9,941 nucleotides of DNA from Thermoanaerobaculia bacterium. Lineage in GTDB: Bacteria > Acidobacteriota > Thermoanaerobaculia > Gp7-AA8. A program made the translations under genes and the position numbers. Below the pieces are notes generated by a model. The model made no database searches and was not told the DNA's origin. It saw only the letters and a program-made list of their open reading frames with translations. The stretch is from NCBI GenBank assembly GCA_017883215.1, contig JADGOA010000118.1, positions 1 through 9,941 of the forward strand, read 5' to 3'. Of the stretch, positions 1 through 6,566 are shown piece by piece; within the stretch, counting starts at the first letter, position 1; each line of letters opens with the position of its first letter.

Positions 1-26
1 CCGAAGCCGCGGAGCGGCGGAGGACA

Positions 27-70
27 GCGAGGGATCCCCCGCACTCCCGGGGTGGCGGGGGATTCCTCGC
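27..70. repeat. REP-like imperfect palindrome (hairpin)
   Basis: The arms 27-42 (GCGAGGGATCCCCCGC) and 55-70 (GCGGGGGATTCCTCGC) are reverse complements with one mismatch over 16 bp, around a 12-nt loop. The element lies in non-coding DNA at the left edge, downstream of the minus-strand gene at 176-418. There is no T-tract, so it looks more like a dispersed extragenic palindrome than a classical terminator. Whether it occurs elsewhere in the genome cannot be seen from this window. Confidence 0.6.
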
Positions 71-94
71 CGCGCTCCACCCCTCCGGGGTTCC

Positions 95-164
95 GCCGGT
101 TCGGAATGACAGTGTCACCTCCGTTCCAGCGGCGCCCGCGCCGTTCGCCGGCTCAGGATGACGG
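95..164. repeat. Two degenerate copies of a GGAATGAC-type motif
   Basis: GCCGGTTCGGAATGACAG (95-112) and GCCGGCTCAGGATGACGG (147-164) match at 14 of 18 positions, and each is followed closely by CGTTCC. Together with the palindrome at 27-70 they fill the non-coding stretch 1-175, where I see no credible reading frame. I interpret the whole block as an eroded interspersed-repeat cluster. Confidence 0.4.
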
Positions 165-175
165 TCGATCGTTCC

Positions 176-418
176 CTAGGACCGTCCGCTCCTCGCCATC
201 CGCCACACGCCGTAGGCGCTCATGATCGTCCACGTTCCTTCCAGCAGGATGAATCCGTACTGGCGTGCGGCGACGGCCGCGATCCACAGGCAGGCGCCGC
301 CGGCGAAATTCAGCGACTGATACGTCATCGTGGCCGCATCCAGCCGGCGCAGCTGCTGGGCGGCAAAGGCAAAGAGGATGAGAACTGCTCCTACGAGCGA
401 CACGATCTGAAACACCAT
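176..418 (-). CDS. Small membrane protein, CBU_0592-like family
   Basis: The 80-aa protein starts MVFQIVSLVGAVLILFAFAA and has two or three hydrophobic segments: about residues 2-20, 38-50 and 52-72. A conserved-looking core reads TYQSLNFAGGACLW, then QYGFILLEGTWT. This pattern (Q/Y, LN..G, then F..LE..W) resembles the short CBU_0592-like domain found in many proteobacterial and acidobacterial membrane proteins, whose biochemical role is unknown. I chose the start at 418 because AAGGTGA lies about 8 nt upstream on the minus strand. The frame stays open upstream to 514, but that extension is charged, has no such site and would destroy the membrane-first layout. The gene is divergent from the M14 peptidase across 117 bp. 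The family assignment is from remembered motifs and is moderately sure. Confidence 0.72.
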   Translation of the reverse strand: MVFQIVSLVGAVLILFAFAAQQLRRLDAATMTYQSLNFAGGACLWIAAVAARQYGFILLEGTWTIMSAYGVWRMARSGRS

Positions 419-535
419 AGAATTCGTCACCTTGCGAAAAGAAGTGGGCCAGCGTTGTTCGACATCCAGCTTTGCCCGCCAGCGCATCTCGCGGCTTAGC
501 AGCAATCCAACCACCCATCGATGAGGGAACTGCCG

Positions 536-3124
536 ATGATTCGCAGGCTTGCCGTCTGCCTCTTTCTGCTTTCGTTTGTGTCAGCCGCGTTTGCCGAGAC
601 GAGCCCCGCCGTGCCGTCGCCCGAGGAGTTTCTCGGCCACAAGCTCGGCGAGCGGTTCACCTCGTGGGAGCAGATTCTCGGCTATTTCGACGAGCTGGCG
701 AAACGCTCGAATCTCATCGCCGTTCAGAGGATCGGCGAAACCTACGAGGGCCGGCCCCTGGTGCTGGCCACGATCACCTCCGCGAAGAACCGCGCCGCGC
801 TGGACGCGATTCGCGGCGACGTGGCCTCGCTGGCCAATGCCGCCGTCGACGTCCCGCGCGCGACTTCGATCGCCAGGACGACGCCGGCGGTGGTCTGGCT
901 CGCCTTCGGCGTCCACGGAAATGAATCCTCGTCTTCCGAGGCTGCCATGGAGGTGGCGAGCACGCTTCTGCGCGACCCGGAGGCGCAACGGCTCCTCGAC
1001 GACGTCATCGTGGTCATCGATCCTTTGCAGAATCCCGACGGCCGCGAGCGGTATGTGCAGTGGTACAAGCGCACGCGCGGCGTGAGTCCGAGTGCAAATC
1101 CTCAGTCGTTCGAACACGTCGAACCGTGGCCGGGCGGCCGTTTCAACCACTACCTCATCGACATGAATCGTGACTGGGCGTGGTCGTCGCAGCAGGAGAC
1201 CCGCGCCCGCATCGCGCAATACCGGCAGTGGAACCCGCAGGTGTTCGTCGATTTCCACGAGATGGGATCGAACTCCACGTACTTCTTCCCCCCCGATGCG
1301 AAGCCGCTCAACGCCAACCTGCCGCGCGAGCTGGAGACGTGGCTGGGCGTATTCGGGCGTGCCAATGCCGAGGCGTTCACAGGCCGGGGCTGGCCGTTCT
1401 TCGTGGGCGAGGTGTTCGACCTCTTTTATCCGGCCTACGGGGACTCCTGGCCCTCGCTCCACGGCGCCATCGGCATGACCTACGAGGTGGCGGGTGGCGG
1501 ACGGGCCGGGACGATCGTGGATCGTGAGGACCAGACCAAGCTCACGCTCGCGCACCGCATCGAGCAGCATTACACGACGGCGATGACGACGTTGCGCACG
1601 GCGGCGGCACATCGCGAAGCGCTGCTGCGCTACATGTACGACTCGGCGCGTGCCCAGACCGAGGGAGGGAAAGCGGTCTACTTCATTCTCCGCGGCTCGC
1701 CGAGCTTCGAGCCGCTCGTGGCGATGCTGCAGCGCAACGGGATCCGCGTCGAAACGCTCAGCGGGCCTCTCACCACGCGCGCGACGCGAGTCACCGGCTC
1801 GAACCCCGAGAGCCGGACGTTTCCGGCCGGCACCGCGGTCGTCACAACCAGGCAGCCCCTCGGAAGACTCGCCCAGACGCTGCTCGAGAAGTCACCGGTC
1901 TTCACGCAAGGATTTCTCGAGGCGCAGCGCGCGCGTGCCCAGGCCGACGAGCCCGATGAGTTTTACGACGTCACCGCGTGGGCCTTGCCGCTGGCAATGA
2001 ACGTCGAGGCTTTCACAGCGGCGGCTCCGATCAACGCTGACATGAAGCCGTATCAGATCGAACAGCCACCCCCGTTCCGGGCGGCTGCCTACGGGTACCT
2101 GGTCGACGCACTTGATCCGAATGTGTACCGCTTTGCCGGCCAGTTGCTCGCCAGCGGCAGCAATTTCAGCGTGAGCGAAGACGATGTCGTCGTCGGCGAC
2201 CGCACCTTCGATCGTGGAACGCTGATCATCCTGAAGGGAAACAACAAGCCCGACCTCGACGCGACGCTGACGCGCATCTCCGCCGAGACCGGCGCGCCGA
2301 CGGTGCCCCTGGAGTCGGGATGGACGGGCGGGACGGCGTTCGGCTCGGAGAAGATCCACTACGTTCGCGATCCGAAGATCGCGCTCGTGGGAGGTCCGGG
2401 CGTCTCCGCCACCTCCTACGGCATGCTCTGGCACACGCTGGACATCGACAGCCCCATCCCGCACACGACGCTCGCGCTCGACTCCCTCGCGAACACCGAT
2501 CTCAGCGATTACCGAGTCATCGTGCTCCCCGACGGACAGGCCTATGCGGATCGCCTCGGTAAACGCGGTATCGAGAAGCTGCAGGCGTGGATCCGCGAAG
2601 GCGGAACTGTCGTGGCCATCAGCCGCGCTAACGCTTTCCTCCGCGCGAAGGACGTCGAAGTGTCGAAGCTCAAACCATGGGAGCCGCCGAAGGTGGGCGA
2701 GGAGAAGCCGGCGGTGAAAGACGATCCGGCCAGCGTGCCCCAGAAGGAAGAGCGCTACAACGAGTACCGCGTTCCCGGCGCCGCCTTCGCGACGACGATG
2801 AACGAGCGGTCGTTTCTCACCTTCGGCGTGCCGCGGCCTCCCGCGGTGCTGATCGAAGGAAGCACCGCGTACCGGCCGGTCGCGCACAAGGTGGACAACA
2901 TCCTGACGATTCCGCGGGCCGAGGCGCTCGTTGCCGGCGTGGCCTGGCCGGAGTCGATCGAAAGAGTGCAGGGATCCGTAGTTGTGGTGAGCGAGCCGTA
3001 CGGCCGGGGAAACGTGATCACGTTCGCCAACGATCCGCACTTCCGCCTCTTCTGGCGCGCCACGCTGCCGCTGTTTCTGAATGCCGTGCTGTACTCGCCG
3101 TCCTTTCCAAGGGGAAGCATGTAA
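536..3124 (+). CDS. Secreted M14 zinc carboxypeptidase-like protein with C-terminal amidotransferase-like domain
   Basis: This 862-aa protein is a predicted exported M14-family metallopeptidase. The N-terminus (MIRRLAVCLFLLSFVSAAFA) is a signal peptide with likely cleavage after AFA. The peptidase domain spans about residues 30-350. It has the zinc ligands H127 and E130 in HGNES, then NPDG and NRDW (N211-W214), the third zinc ligand H241 in DFHEMG, and the probable catalytic glutamate E317 in TYEVAGGG, so the active site looks intact. From about residue 614 a Rossmann-like class I amidotransferase fold follows (ALVGGPGVSA, then YRVIVLPDG, then IREGGTVVAI). The C-terminus has the GRGNVITFANDPHFR and FWR stretch typical of these roughly 850-aa M14 proteins. 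ATG 536 is preferred over ATG 521 because GAGGGA (523-528) sits 7 nt before it and the signal peptide then starts cleanly. Substrate unknown; peptides or cell-wall fragments are plausible. Confidence 0.9.
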   Translation: MIRRLAVCLFLLSFVSAAFAETSPAVPSPEEFLGHKLGERFTSWEQILGYFDELAKRSNLIAVQRIGETYEGRPLVLATITSAKNRAALDAIRGDVASLANAAVDVPRATSIARTTPAVVWLAFGVHGNESSSSEAAMEVASTLLRDPEAQRLLDDVIVVIDPLQNPDGRERYVQWYKRTRGVSPSANPQSFEHVEPWPGGRFNHYLIDMNRDWAWSSQQETRARIAQYRQWNPQVFVDFHEMGSNSTYFFPPDAKPLNANLPRELETWLGVFGRANAEAFTGRGWPFFVGEVFDLFYPAYGDSWPSLHGAIGMTYEVAGGGRAGTIVDREDQTKLTLAHRIEQHYTTAMTTLRTAAAHREALLRYMYDSARAQTEGGKAVYFILRGSPSFEPLVAMLQRNGIRVETLSGPLTTRATRVTGSNPESRTFPAGTAVVTTRQPLGRLAQTLLEKSPVFTQGFLEAQRARAQADEPDEFYDVTAWALPLAMNVEAFTAAAPINADMKPYQIEQPPPFRAAAYGYLVDALDPNVYRFAGQLLASGSNFSVSEDDVVVGDRTFDRGTLIILKGNNKPDLDATLTRISAETGAPTVPLESGWTGGTAFGSEKIHYVRDPKIALVGGPGVSATSYGMLWHTLDIDSPIPHTTLALDSLANTDLSDYRVIVLPDGQAYADRLGKRGIEKLQAWIREGGTVVAISRANAFLRAKDVEVSKLKPWEPPKVGEEKPAVKDDPASVPQKEERYNEYRVPGAAFATTMNERSFLTFGVPRPPAVLIEGSTAYRPVAHKVDNILTIPRAEALVAGVAWPESIERVQGSVVVVSEPYGRGNVITFANDPHFRLFWRATLPLFLNAVLYSPSFPRGSM

Positions 3125-3142
3125 AGGGAAGCGGGAAGGCAG

Positions 3143-3166
3143 GGCGGCAGACGACCGATTGCCGCC
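3143..3166. repeat. Short hairpin after the M14 gene
   Basis: GGCGGCA (3143-3149) pairs perfectly with TGCCGCC (3160-3166) around a 10-nt loop, 18 nt after the peptidase stop codon. No T-run follows, so a role in termination or mRNA 3'-end protection is only a guess. Confidence 0.4.
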
Positions 3167-3185
3167 GGCTGAACCGATCACCGTA

Positions 3186-3269
3186 GGGCACGGCTGCGCC
3201 GTGCCGAACCTTCGTGGGTGGGGGGACGCACGCCCGCCCACGGGAGTTCGGCACGGCGCAGCCGTGCCC
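3186..3269. repeat. Long composite inverted repeat (REP/MITE-like hairpin)
   Basis: The arms 3186-3209 and 3246-3269 are perfect 24-bp reverse complements. Each arm is itself a palindrome (GGCACGGC-TGC-GCCGTGCC). A second, inner stem pairs CGTGGGTGGG (3213-3222) with CCCGCCCACG (3233-3242) with one G-T wobble, so nearly the whole 84 bp can fold into one long hairpin or into two small ones. It fills most of the gap between the M14 and MEMO1 genes and has no coding potential. GGCACGGCTGCGCCGTGCC-type sequences recur in intergenic regions of several GC-rich genomes, which suggests a dispersed non-autonomous element. A transcription-stop role is possible, but there is no T-tract. Confidence 0.8.
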
Positions 3270-3310
3270 CACAGGGCGTGCCCCTGCTCGCCACACGCTC
3301 CGGAAGGCGC

Positions 3311-3316
3311 TAACTT
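3311..3316 (+). promoter_or_regulatory. Possible -10 box of a leaderless MEMO1-family mRNA
   Basis: TAACTT ends 6 nt before ATG 3323, so a start site at the usual distance would fall on or beside the start codon. The only purine-rich ribosome-binding candidate, GGAAGG at 3302-3307, is 15 nt away, which is too far to be convincing. No recognisable -35 box is seen. This is inference from spacing only. Confidence 0.35.
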
Positions 3317-3322
3317 GATCGC

Positions 3323-4141
3323 ATGAGCAGCATCCGTCCGGCCGCCGTCGCCGGAAGTTTCTACGAAGGAAACGCGGAGCGTCTCGCCGCGCAGGTTGCC
3401 GCCTGCGTCGCGGCCAACGAGACGCCGCAGACGAAAGAGCGCTTCATCGGCGCAGTGGTGCCCCATGCCGGCCTGATGTACAGCGGTCACGTCGCGGCCG
3501 CGGTGTACACAGCGGTCGAGCTGCCGCGCCGCTTCATCATTCTTTGCCCGAACCACACCGGCTTTGGCCACTTCGCCGCGATCAACCGCGAGGGGGCGTG
3601 GCGGACACCGTTAGGCGACGTTTCGATCGACACGCCGCTTGCGGACGCGGTGATGGCGCGCTCGAAGATCCTCGTCGAAGACCGGATGGCGCACGCACGC
3701 GAGCACTCGCTGGAAGTGCAATTGCCGTTTCTGCAGCAGCTGGCCGGCGAGTTCACGTTCGTACCGATCTGTCTCGGCGCGAACCGCTACGACTATTGCG
3801 AAGAGATCGGCGGGGCTGTCGCCGACGCTGTGCGCGCGCAACAGGAGCCGGTCGGCATCGTGGCGAGCTCCGATCTCAACCATTACGAGGATCAGCAGAC
3901 CACGCTCCGGAAGGACCAGCTCGTGATCGACGAGGTGCTGACGCTGAATCCGCGGGAGCTCTGGCGCGTCGTCGATGAGTTCGACGTTTCCATGTGCGGA
4001 TTCATCCCCGCGACGACGATGCTGATCGCCGCGAAGCAGCTCGGCGCGAAGCACGCTCGCCTGCTGAAGCATGCCACCTCCGGCGACATCAATCGCGACT
4101 ACGGCCACGTGGTCGGCTACGCCGGGATCGTGATCACGTAG
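3323..4141 (+). CDS. MEMO1 family protein (AmmeMemoRadiSam system protein B)
   Basis: This 272-aa protein covers the full length of the MEMO1 family, whose fold resembles extradiol dioxygenases with a metal-binding pocket. The conserved landmarks are in order: SIRPAAVAGSFYE at the N-terminus, H48 in VPHAG, H78 in PNHTG, EHSLEVQLPFLQ (E127-H128), D184 and H187 in SSDLNHY, C225 in MCGF, then TSGD. H48, H78, H187 and C225 correspond to the metal-site residues described for human MEMO1. In bacteria the family is often encoded beside AMMECR1 and a radical-SAM protein (AmmeMemoRadiSam system), whose function is not settled. Neither partner is in this window. The gene stands alone between a repeat-filled gap and glgA. 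The start at ATG 3323 fits the conserved N-terminus. Confidence 0.93.
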   Translation: MSSIRPAAVAGSFYEGNAERLAAQVAACVAANETPQTKERFIGAVVPHAGLMYSGHVAAAVYTAVELPRRFIILCPNHTGFGHFAAINREGAWRTPLGDVSIDTPLADAVMARSKILVEDRMAHAREHSLEVQLPFLQQLAGEFTFVPICLGANRYDYCEEIGGAVADAVRAQQEPVGIVASSDLNHYEDQQTTLRKDQLVIDEVLTLNPRELWRVVDEFDVSMCGFIPATTMLIAAKQLGAKHARLLKHATSGDINRDYGHVVGYAGIVIT

Positions 4142-4237
4142 AGACCAGGTACCCGCCTGATCGTGGGCGCGAAGGGCATGGTTGCGCCGCATACGAAATG
4201 GCTTGGGGCCCTACGGCCGATTCACTCGCTGCATGAA

Positions 4238-4258
4238 CGCTGGCGCTGCCCCCCAGCG
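4238..4258. other. Small hairpin in the glgA upstream region
   Basis: CGCTGG and CCAGCG can pair around a 9-nt loop about 30 nt before the glgA start. The remaining 4142-4290 gap shows only a TAAACT (4270-4275) that could serve as a -10 box. No Shine-Dalgarno sequence precedes ATG 4291. The evidence for a regulatory role is weak. Confidence 0.25.
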
Positions 4259-4290
4259 ATTCTGCACGATAAACTGCGCCACCGGACCAT

Positions 4291-5757
4291 ATGCGCATCC
4301 TCTTCGCCACCGCAGAAGTTGCTCCCGTCGCCAAGACCGGGGGCCTGGGCGACGTCTGCGGCTCGCTTCCCAAGGCGCTGGCGAAGCTCGGCCACGAAGT
4401 GGTCGTGTTCATGCCGTACTACCGCCAGGCCCGTGAGTGGTTCGAAGACCACGGAATCGTCCCCGAAGTGGCCGTCCCGCCGACGCAGGTGATGTGGGCG
4501 AACTGGTCGGCCGAGGCGACCATCCTTCGCACCACGCTGCCGGAGAGCGATGTGCCGCTCTACCTCGTCGTCAACGACCACTTCTTCGACCGCCAGCAGA
4601 TCTACGCGTTGCGCGAGGACGGCTTCGACGATTTCCTTCTGCGCTACGTTTTCTTCTGCCGCGCCATCGTCAACGCCTGCGACATCCTCGGCATCGCCCC
4701 CGACATCCTCCACGCCCACGACTGGCATACGGCGCTCTTGCCGGTCTATCTCGATTCGGGGTTGAGAGGGAACGACAGCTTCCGCACGACACGCTCCGTC
4801 TACACGATCCACAACCTCAACTACCAGGGCATCGCCGCTGCCGCTGCCTTCGCCATCACCGGACTGCACAGCCGCTACTGGGCTCCCGACGCGGTGGAGC
4901 ACTGGGGGCAGGTCAATCCGATGAAGGGCGGAATCCTTTTCGCCGATCAGGTGACGACCGTATCGCCGAATTACGCGCGGGAGATCCAGGCGCCGGTCCT
5001 TGGCGCAGGGCTCGACGGCATCCTGCGCAGTCTCTCCTTCAAGCTGACCGGCGTCCTCAACGGCATCGACGTCGAACAGTGGGATCCGGCCACCGATCCG
5101 CTCGTTCCCTCGAACTTCACTGCCGGACGGCTGAACGGAAAGAACCTGACCAAGCGCAAGCTGCTGAAAGAGGCCGGGCTTCGCCATCGCGCGAAGACCC
5201 CGCTGATGGCCGTCGTCTCGCGCCTTGTCGATCAGAAGGGATTCCAGCTCCTCACGCCGGTCGTCGACCGCCTCCTCCGACTTGGCGCGCAGCTGGTCGT
5301 CCTCGGCAGCGGTGACGCGCAGTTCGAGGATGCTTTCAAAGCCGTCGAGTCGGCCAACCCCGAGAGCTGCCGGGTCTGGATCGGCTTTGACGATGCTCTG
5401 GCGCACCACATCTACGGCGGGGCGGACCTCCTGCTGATGCCGTCCATCTACGAGCCCTGCGGCCTGAATCAGATGTACGCGCTGCGTTACGGCACCCTGC
5501 CGCTGGTGAGGATGACGGGCGGCCTGGTCGACACGGTGACACCCTTCGACGGCACGAACGCCGACCGGGCCACCGGATTCGGCTTCCGCAGCACTCTGCC
5601 TCAGGATCTGTTCGCTGCCGGCTGGCTGGCAGTTCTCAATTACCGCGAAACGAAGGTCTGGAAGACTCTCCAGCACAACGGAATGAGCATCGATTTCTCG
5701 TGGGACCGCTCGGCGCGTGAATACGATGCCATCTACCGGCGCGCGATGATCTCGTGA
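4291..5757 (+). CDS. glgA: Glycogen synthase (ADP-glucose type)
   Basis: The 488-aa GT5 glycosyltransferase transfers glucose from ADP-glucose to the non-reducing end of an alpha-1,4-glucan in the cytoplasm. The N-terminal domain opens MRILFATAEVAPVAKTGGLG, with the sugar-nucleotide-binding KTGGLGDV at K15, and carries HAHDWHT (141-147). The C-terminal GT-B half has SRLVDQKG, then PSIYEPCGLNQM with the conserved glutamate E388, then MTGGLVDTV and TGFGF. Length is close to the roughly 477 aa of the E. coli enzyme and no motif is missing. No glgB, glgC or glgP adjoins it. The nearest related gene is the GH15-type enzyme at the right edge. The start follows the family N-terminus closely. It has no clear ribosome-binding site; TAAACT at 4270-4275 may be a -10 box giving a very short leader. 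Downstream genes are close and may be co-transcribed. Confidence 0.96.
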   Translation: MRILFATAEVAPVAKTGGLGDVCGSLPKALAKLGHEVVVFMPYYRQAREWFEDHGIVPEVAVPPTQVMWANWSAEATILRTTLPESDVPLYLVVNDHFFDRQQIYALREDGFDDFLLRYVFFCRAIVNACDILGIAPDILHAHDWHTALLPVYLDSGLRGNDSFRTTRSVYTIHNLNYQGIAAAAAFAITGLHSRYWAPDAVEHWGQVNPMKGGILFADQVTTVSPNYAREIQAPVLGAGLDGILRSLSFKLTGVLNGIDVEQWDPATDPLVPSNFTAGRLNGKNLTKRKLLKEAGLRHRAKTPLMAVVSRLVDQKGFQLLTPVVDRLLRLGAQLVVLGSGDAQFEDAFKAVESANPESCRVWIGFDDALAHHIYGGADLLLMPSIYEPCGLNQMYALRYGTLPLVRMTGGLVDTVTPFDGTNADRATGFGFRSTLPQDLFAAGWLAVLNYRETKVWKTLQHNGMSIDFSWDRSAREYDAIYRRAMIS

Positions 5758-5789
5758 AGGATGGCACCTGCAATGCGCAACAAGGGCTC

Positions 5790-5795
5790 AGGAGG
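5790..5795 (+). promoter_or_regulatory. Perfect Shine-Dalgarno of the small ORF
   Basis: AGGAGG is followed by an 8-nt spacer and the tandem ATGATG at 5804. It is one of the two perfect AGGAGG sites preceding a start in the window, the other being at HU. It points to ATG 5804 rather than to ATG 5761, which is only 3 nt after the glgA stop and out of frame with 5804. Confidence 0.65.
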
Positions 5796-5803
5796 ACCAC
5801 AGC

Positions 5804-5902
5804 ATGATGGTGTTCTTGATGACAGTCGCCGGGACGCTCCTGCTGGTGGCGAGTGGCCGCCGCGTGGCCCCGCAGCCGGTTTGCACGAATCGCAAGCGTT
5901 GA
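5804..5902 (+). CDS. Putative 32-aa membrane peptide, coupled to the fRMsr gene
   Basis: The ORF encodes a short peptide beginning MMVFLMTVAGTLLLVASGRR. It has one hydrophobic segment of about 16 residues followed by a basic tail, so it could be a single-pass membrane peptide or a translated leader. A perfect AGGAGG at optimal spacing precedes it, and it starts 47 nt after the glgA stop. Its TGA stop overlaps the TTG that best fits as the start of the fRMsr gene (TTGA, 5899-5902), the classical layout for termination-reinitiation. I recognise no family. Alternatives are that it only serves to load ribosomes for the next gene, or that a sequencing indel once joined it to the reductase as an N-terminal anchor. 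Expression is not shown by the sequence. Confidence 0.5.
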   Translation: MMVFLMTVAGTLLLVASGRRVAPQPVCTNRKR

Positions 5903-6363
5903 AAGCGTCAGCATACGAAGAGTGCTATGGCGCGATCGTCGCCATCTGGAAGGATGAAGGCGGGAACACGCTCGACGACATCGCCCTGATGGCGACGATC
6001 AATTCCGTGCTCGCCAATCGATTCACCACCTACTACTGGACCGGTTTCTACCGCGTCTGCGGCGACCGCCTGGTCGTCGGCCCCTACATCGGCACGGTCG
6101 GCTGTCTGCAGATCCAGTTCGGCAAAGGCGTCTGCGGCACGGCCGCCGCGCGGCGGGAGACCCTGATCGTCCCGGACGTGAACCAGTTTCCCGGCCACAT
6201 CGCCTGCGATGCCGCCTCGAAGTCCGAGATCGTGGTCCCGCTCTTCGATCCTGCGGGCGAGCTGATCGGCATGCTGGACATCGACTCCGACCAGTTCGAC
6301 GCGTTCGACGAGGAAGACCGCGCGGGGCTGGAGCGGATCGTCGGTTTGTTCAGGCAAACGTGA
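5899..6363 (+). CDS. msrC: Free methionine-(R)-sulfoxide reductase (GAF-domain fRMsr)
   Basis: The 154-aa single-GAF protein reduces free methionine-R-sulfoxide in the cytoplasm, using thioredoxin-type reductants. The family signature is complete: YYWTGFY, LVVGPYIG, then three cysteines C69 (VGCLQI), C79 (KGVCGT) and C103 (HIACDA), followed by SEIVVPLFD and GMLDIDSDQFDAF. The cysteine spacing of 10 and 24 residues is the one I recall from the E. coli enzyme. An ATG at 5761 lies in the same frame, but the 46 residues it would add are arginine-, glycine- and proline-rich low-complexity sequence in a region better explained by the small ORF at 5804-5902. TTG 5899 gives the usual fRMsr length, about 46 residues before the WTGFY motif, and overlaps the small ORF stop as TTGA. 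It is probably part of a glgA-led transcript. The function is well supported; the exact start is moderately sure. Confidence 0.88.
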   Translation: MKASAYEECYGAIVAIWKDEGGNTLDDIALMATINSVLANRFTTYYWTGFYRVCGDRLVVGPYIGTVGCLQIQFGKGVCGTAAARRETLIVPDVNQFPGHIACDAASKSEIVVPLFDPAGELIGMLDIDSDQFDAFDEEDRAGLERIVGLFRQT

Positions 6364-6393
6364 TATTCGCGGCCACGCACGGCAGGTTTTATC

Positions 6394-6416
6394 GGGTGTC
6401 GGTGGTCGGGGGTCGG
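6394..6416. repeat. Short degenerate GGTCGG tandem repeat
   Basis: Three imperfect 7-8-bp units (GGTGTCGG, TGGTCGG, GGGTCGG) lie head to tail 30 nt after the fRMsr stop. The rest of the 6364-6566 gap holds no reading frame or strong terminator that I can support; the GGCAGGTTTTAT near 6381-6392 has only a weak stem. Confidence 0.4.
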
Positions 6417-6533
6417 AGGCATTCCGAACTTCATCTTCCTTCGCAAATGAATCCAGGCTCAACGAAACGGTGAAACGTCCGGCGGCGGGCGCGTCAGGAG
6501 GCTTCCGCTCGCGCCGCCTCCCCTCCGCGGCGT

Positions 6534-6539
6534 TATCAT
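6534..6539 (+). promoter_or_regulatory. Possible -10 box of the TIG-repeat gene
   Basis: TATCAT matches the TATAAT consensus at five of six positions. A transcript starting at the usual distance, about 6545-6547, would exclude ATG 6543 and leave a leader of about 20 nt carrying GGAGGGG (6553-6559) before ATG 6567. No -35 match is visible 16-18 nt upstream. Confidence 0.35.
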
Positions 6540-6566
6540 GAAATGGCCGCGTGGAGGGGTGCCGTG

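Noticed and set aside
419..535. Promoters in the divergent 117-bp gap
   Set aside because: I looked for paired -35/-10 boxes in both directions; TTGTTC at 455-460 has no acceptable -10 partner, so no promoter is claimed.
581..1612. 343-codon open frame on the minus strand
   Set aside because: Antisense to the M14 catalytic domain, whose zinc ligands are intact. The composition is low-complexity and arginine-rich.
1892..3571. 559-codon open frame on the minus strand
   Set aside because: It runs antisense across the 3' half of the M14 gene, the repeat-filled gap and the start of the MEMO1 gene, all of which have clear family motifs. Its translation is arginine-, histidine- and aspartate-rich with no domain, as expected of a shadow frame in GC-rich DNA.
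4129..4138. 10-bp palindrome CGTGATCACG at the end of the MEMO1 gene
   Set aside because: It lies within the last conserved codons and is short enough to occur by chance.
4222..5676. 484-codon open frame on the minus strand
   Set aside because: Antisense to glgA over almost its full length. It shows no recognisable motif and glgA is unmistakable.
5761..5898. N-terminal extension of fRMsr from ATG 5761
   Set aside because: The added residues look like non-coding GC-rich translation, there is no room for a ribosome site 3 nt after the glgA stop, and the domain is already full length from TTG 5899.
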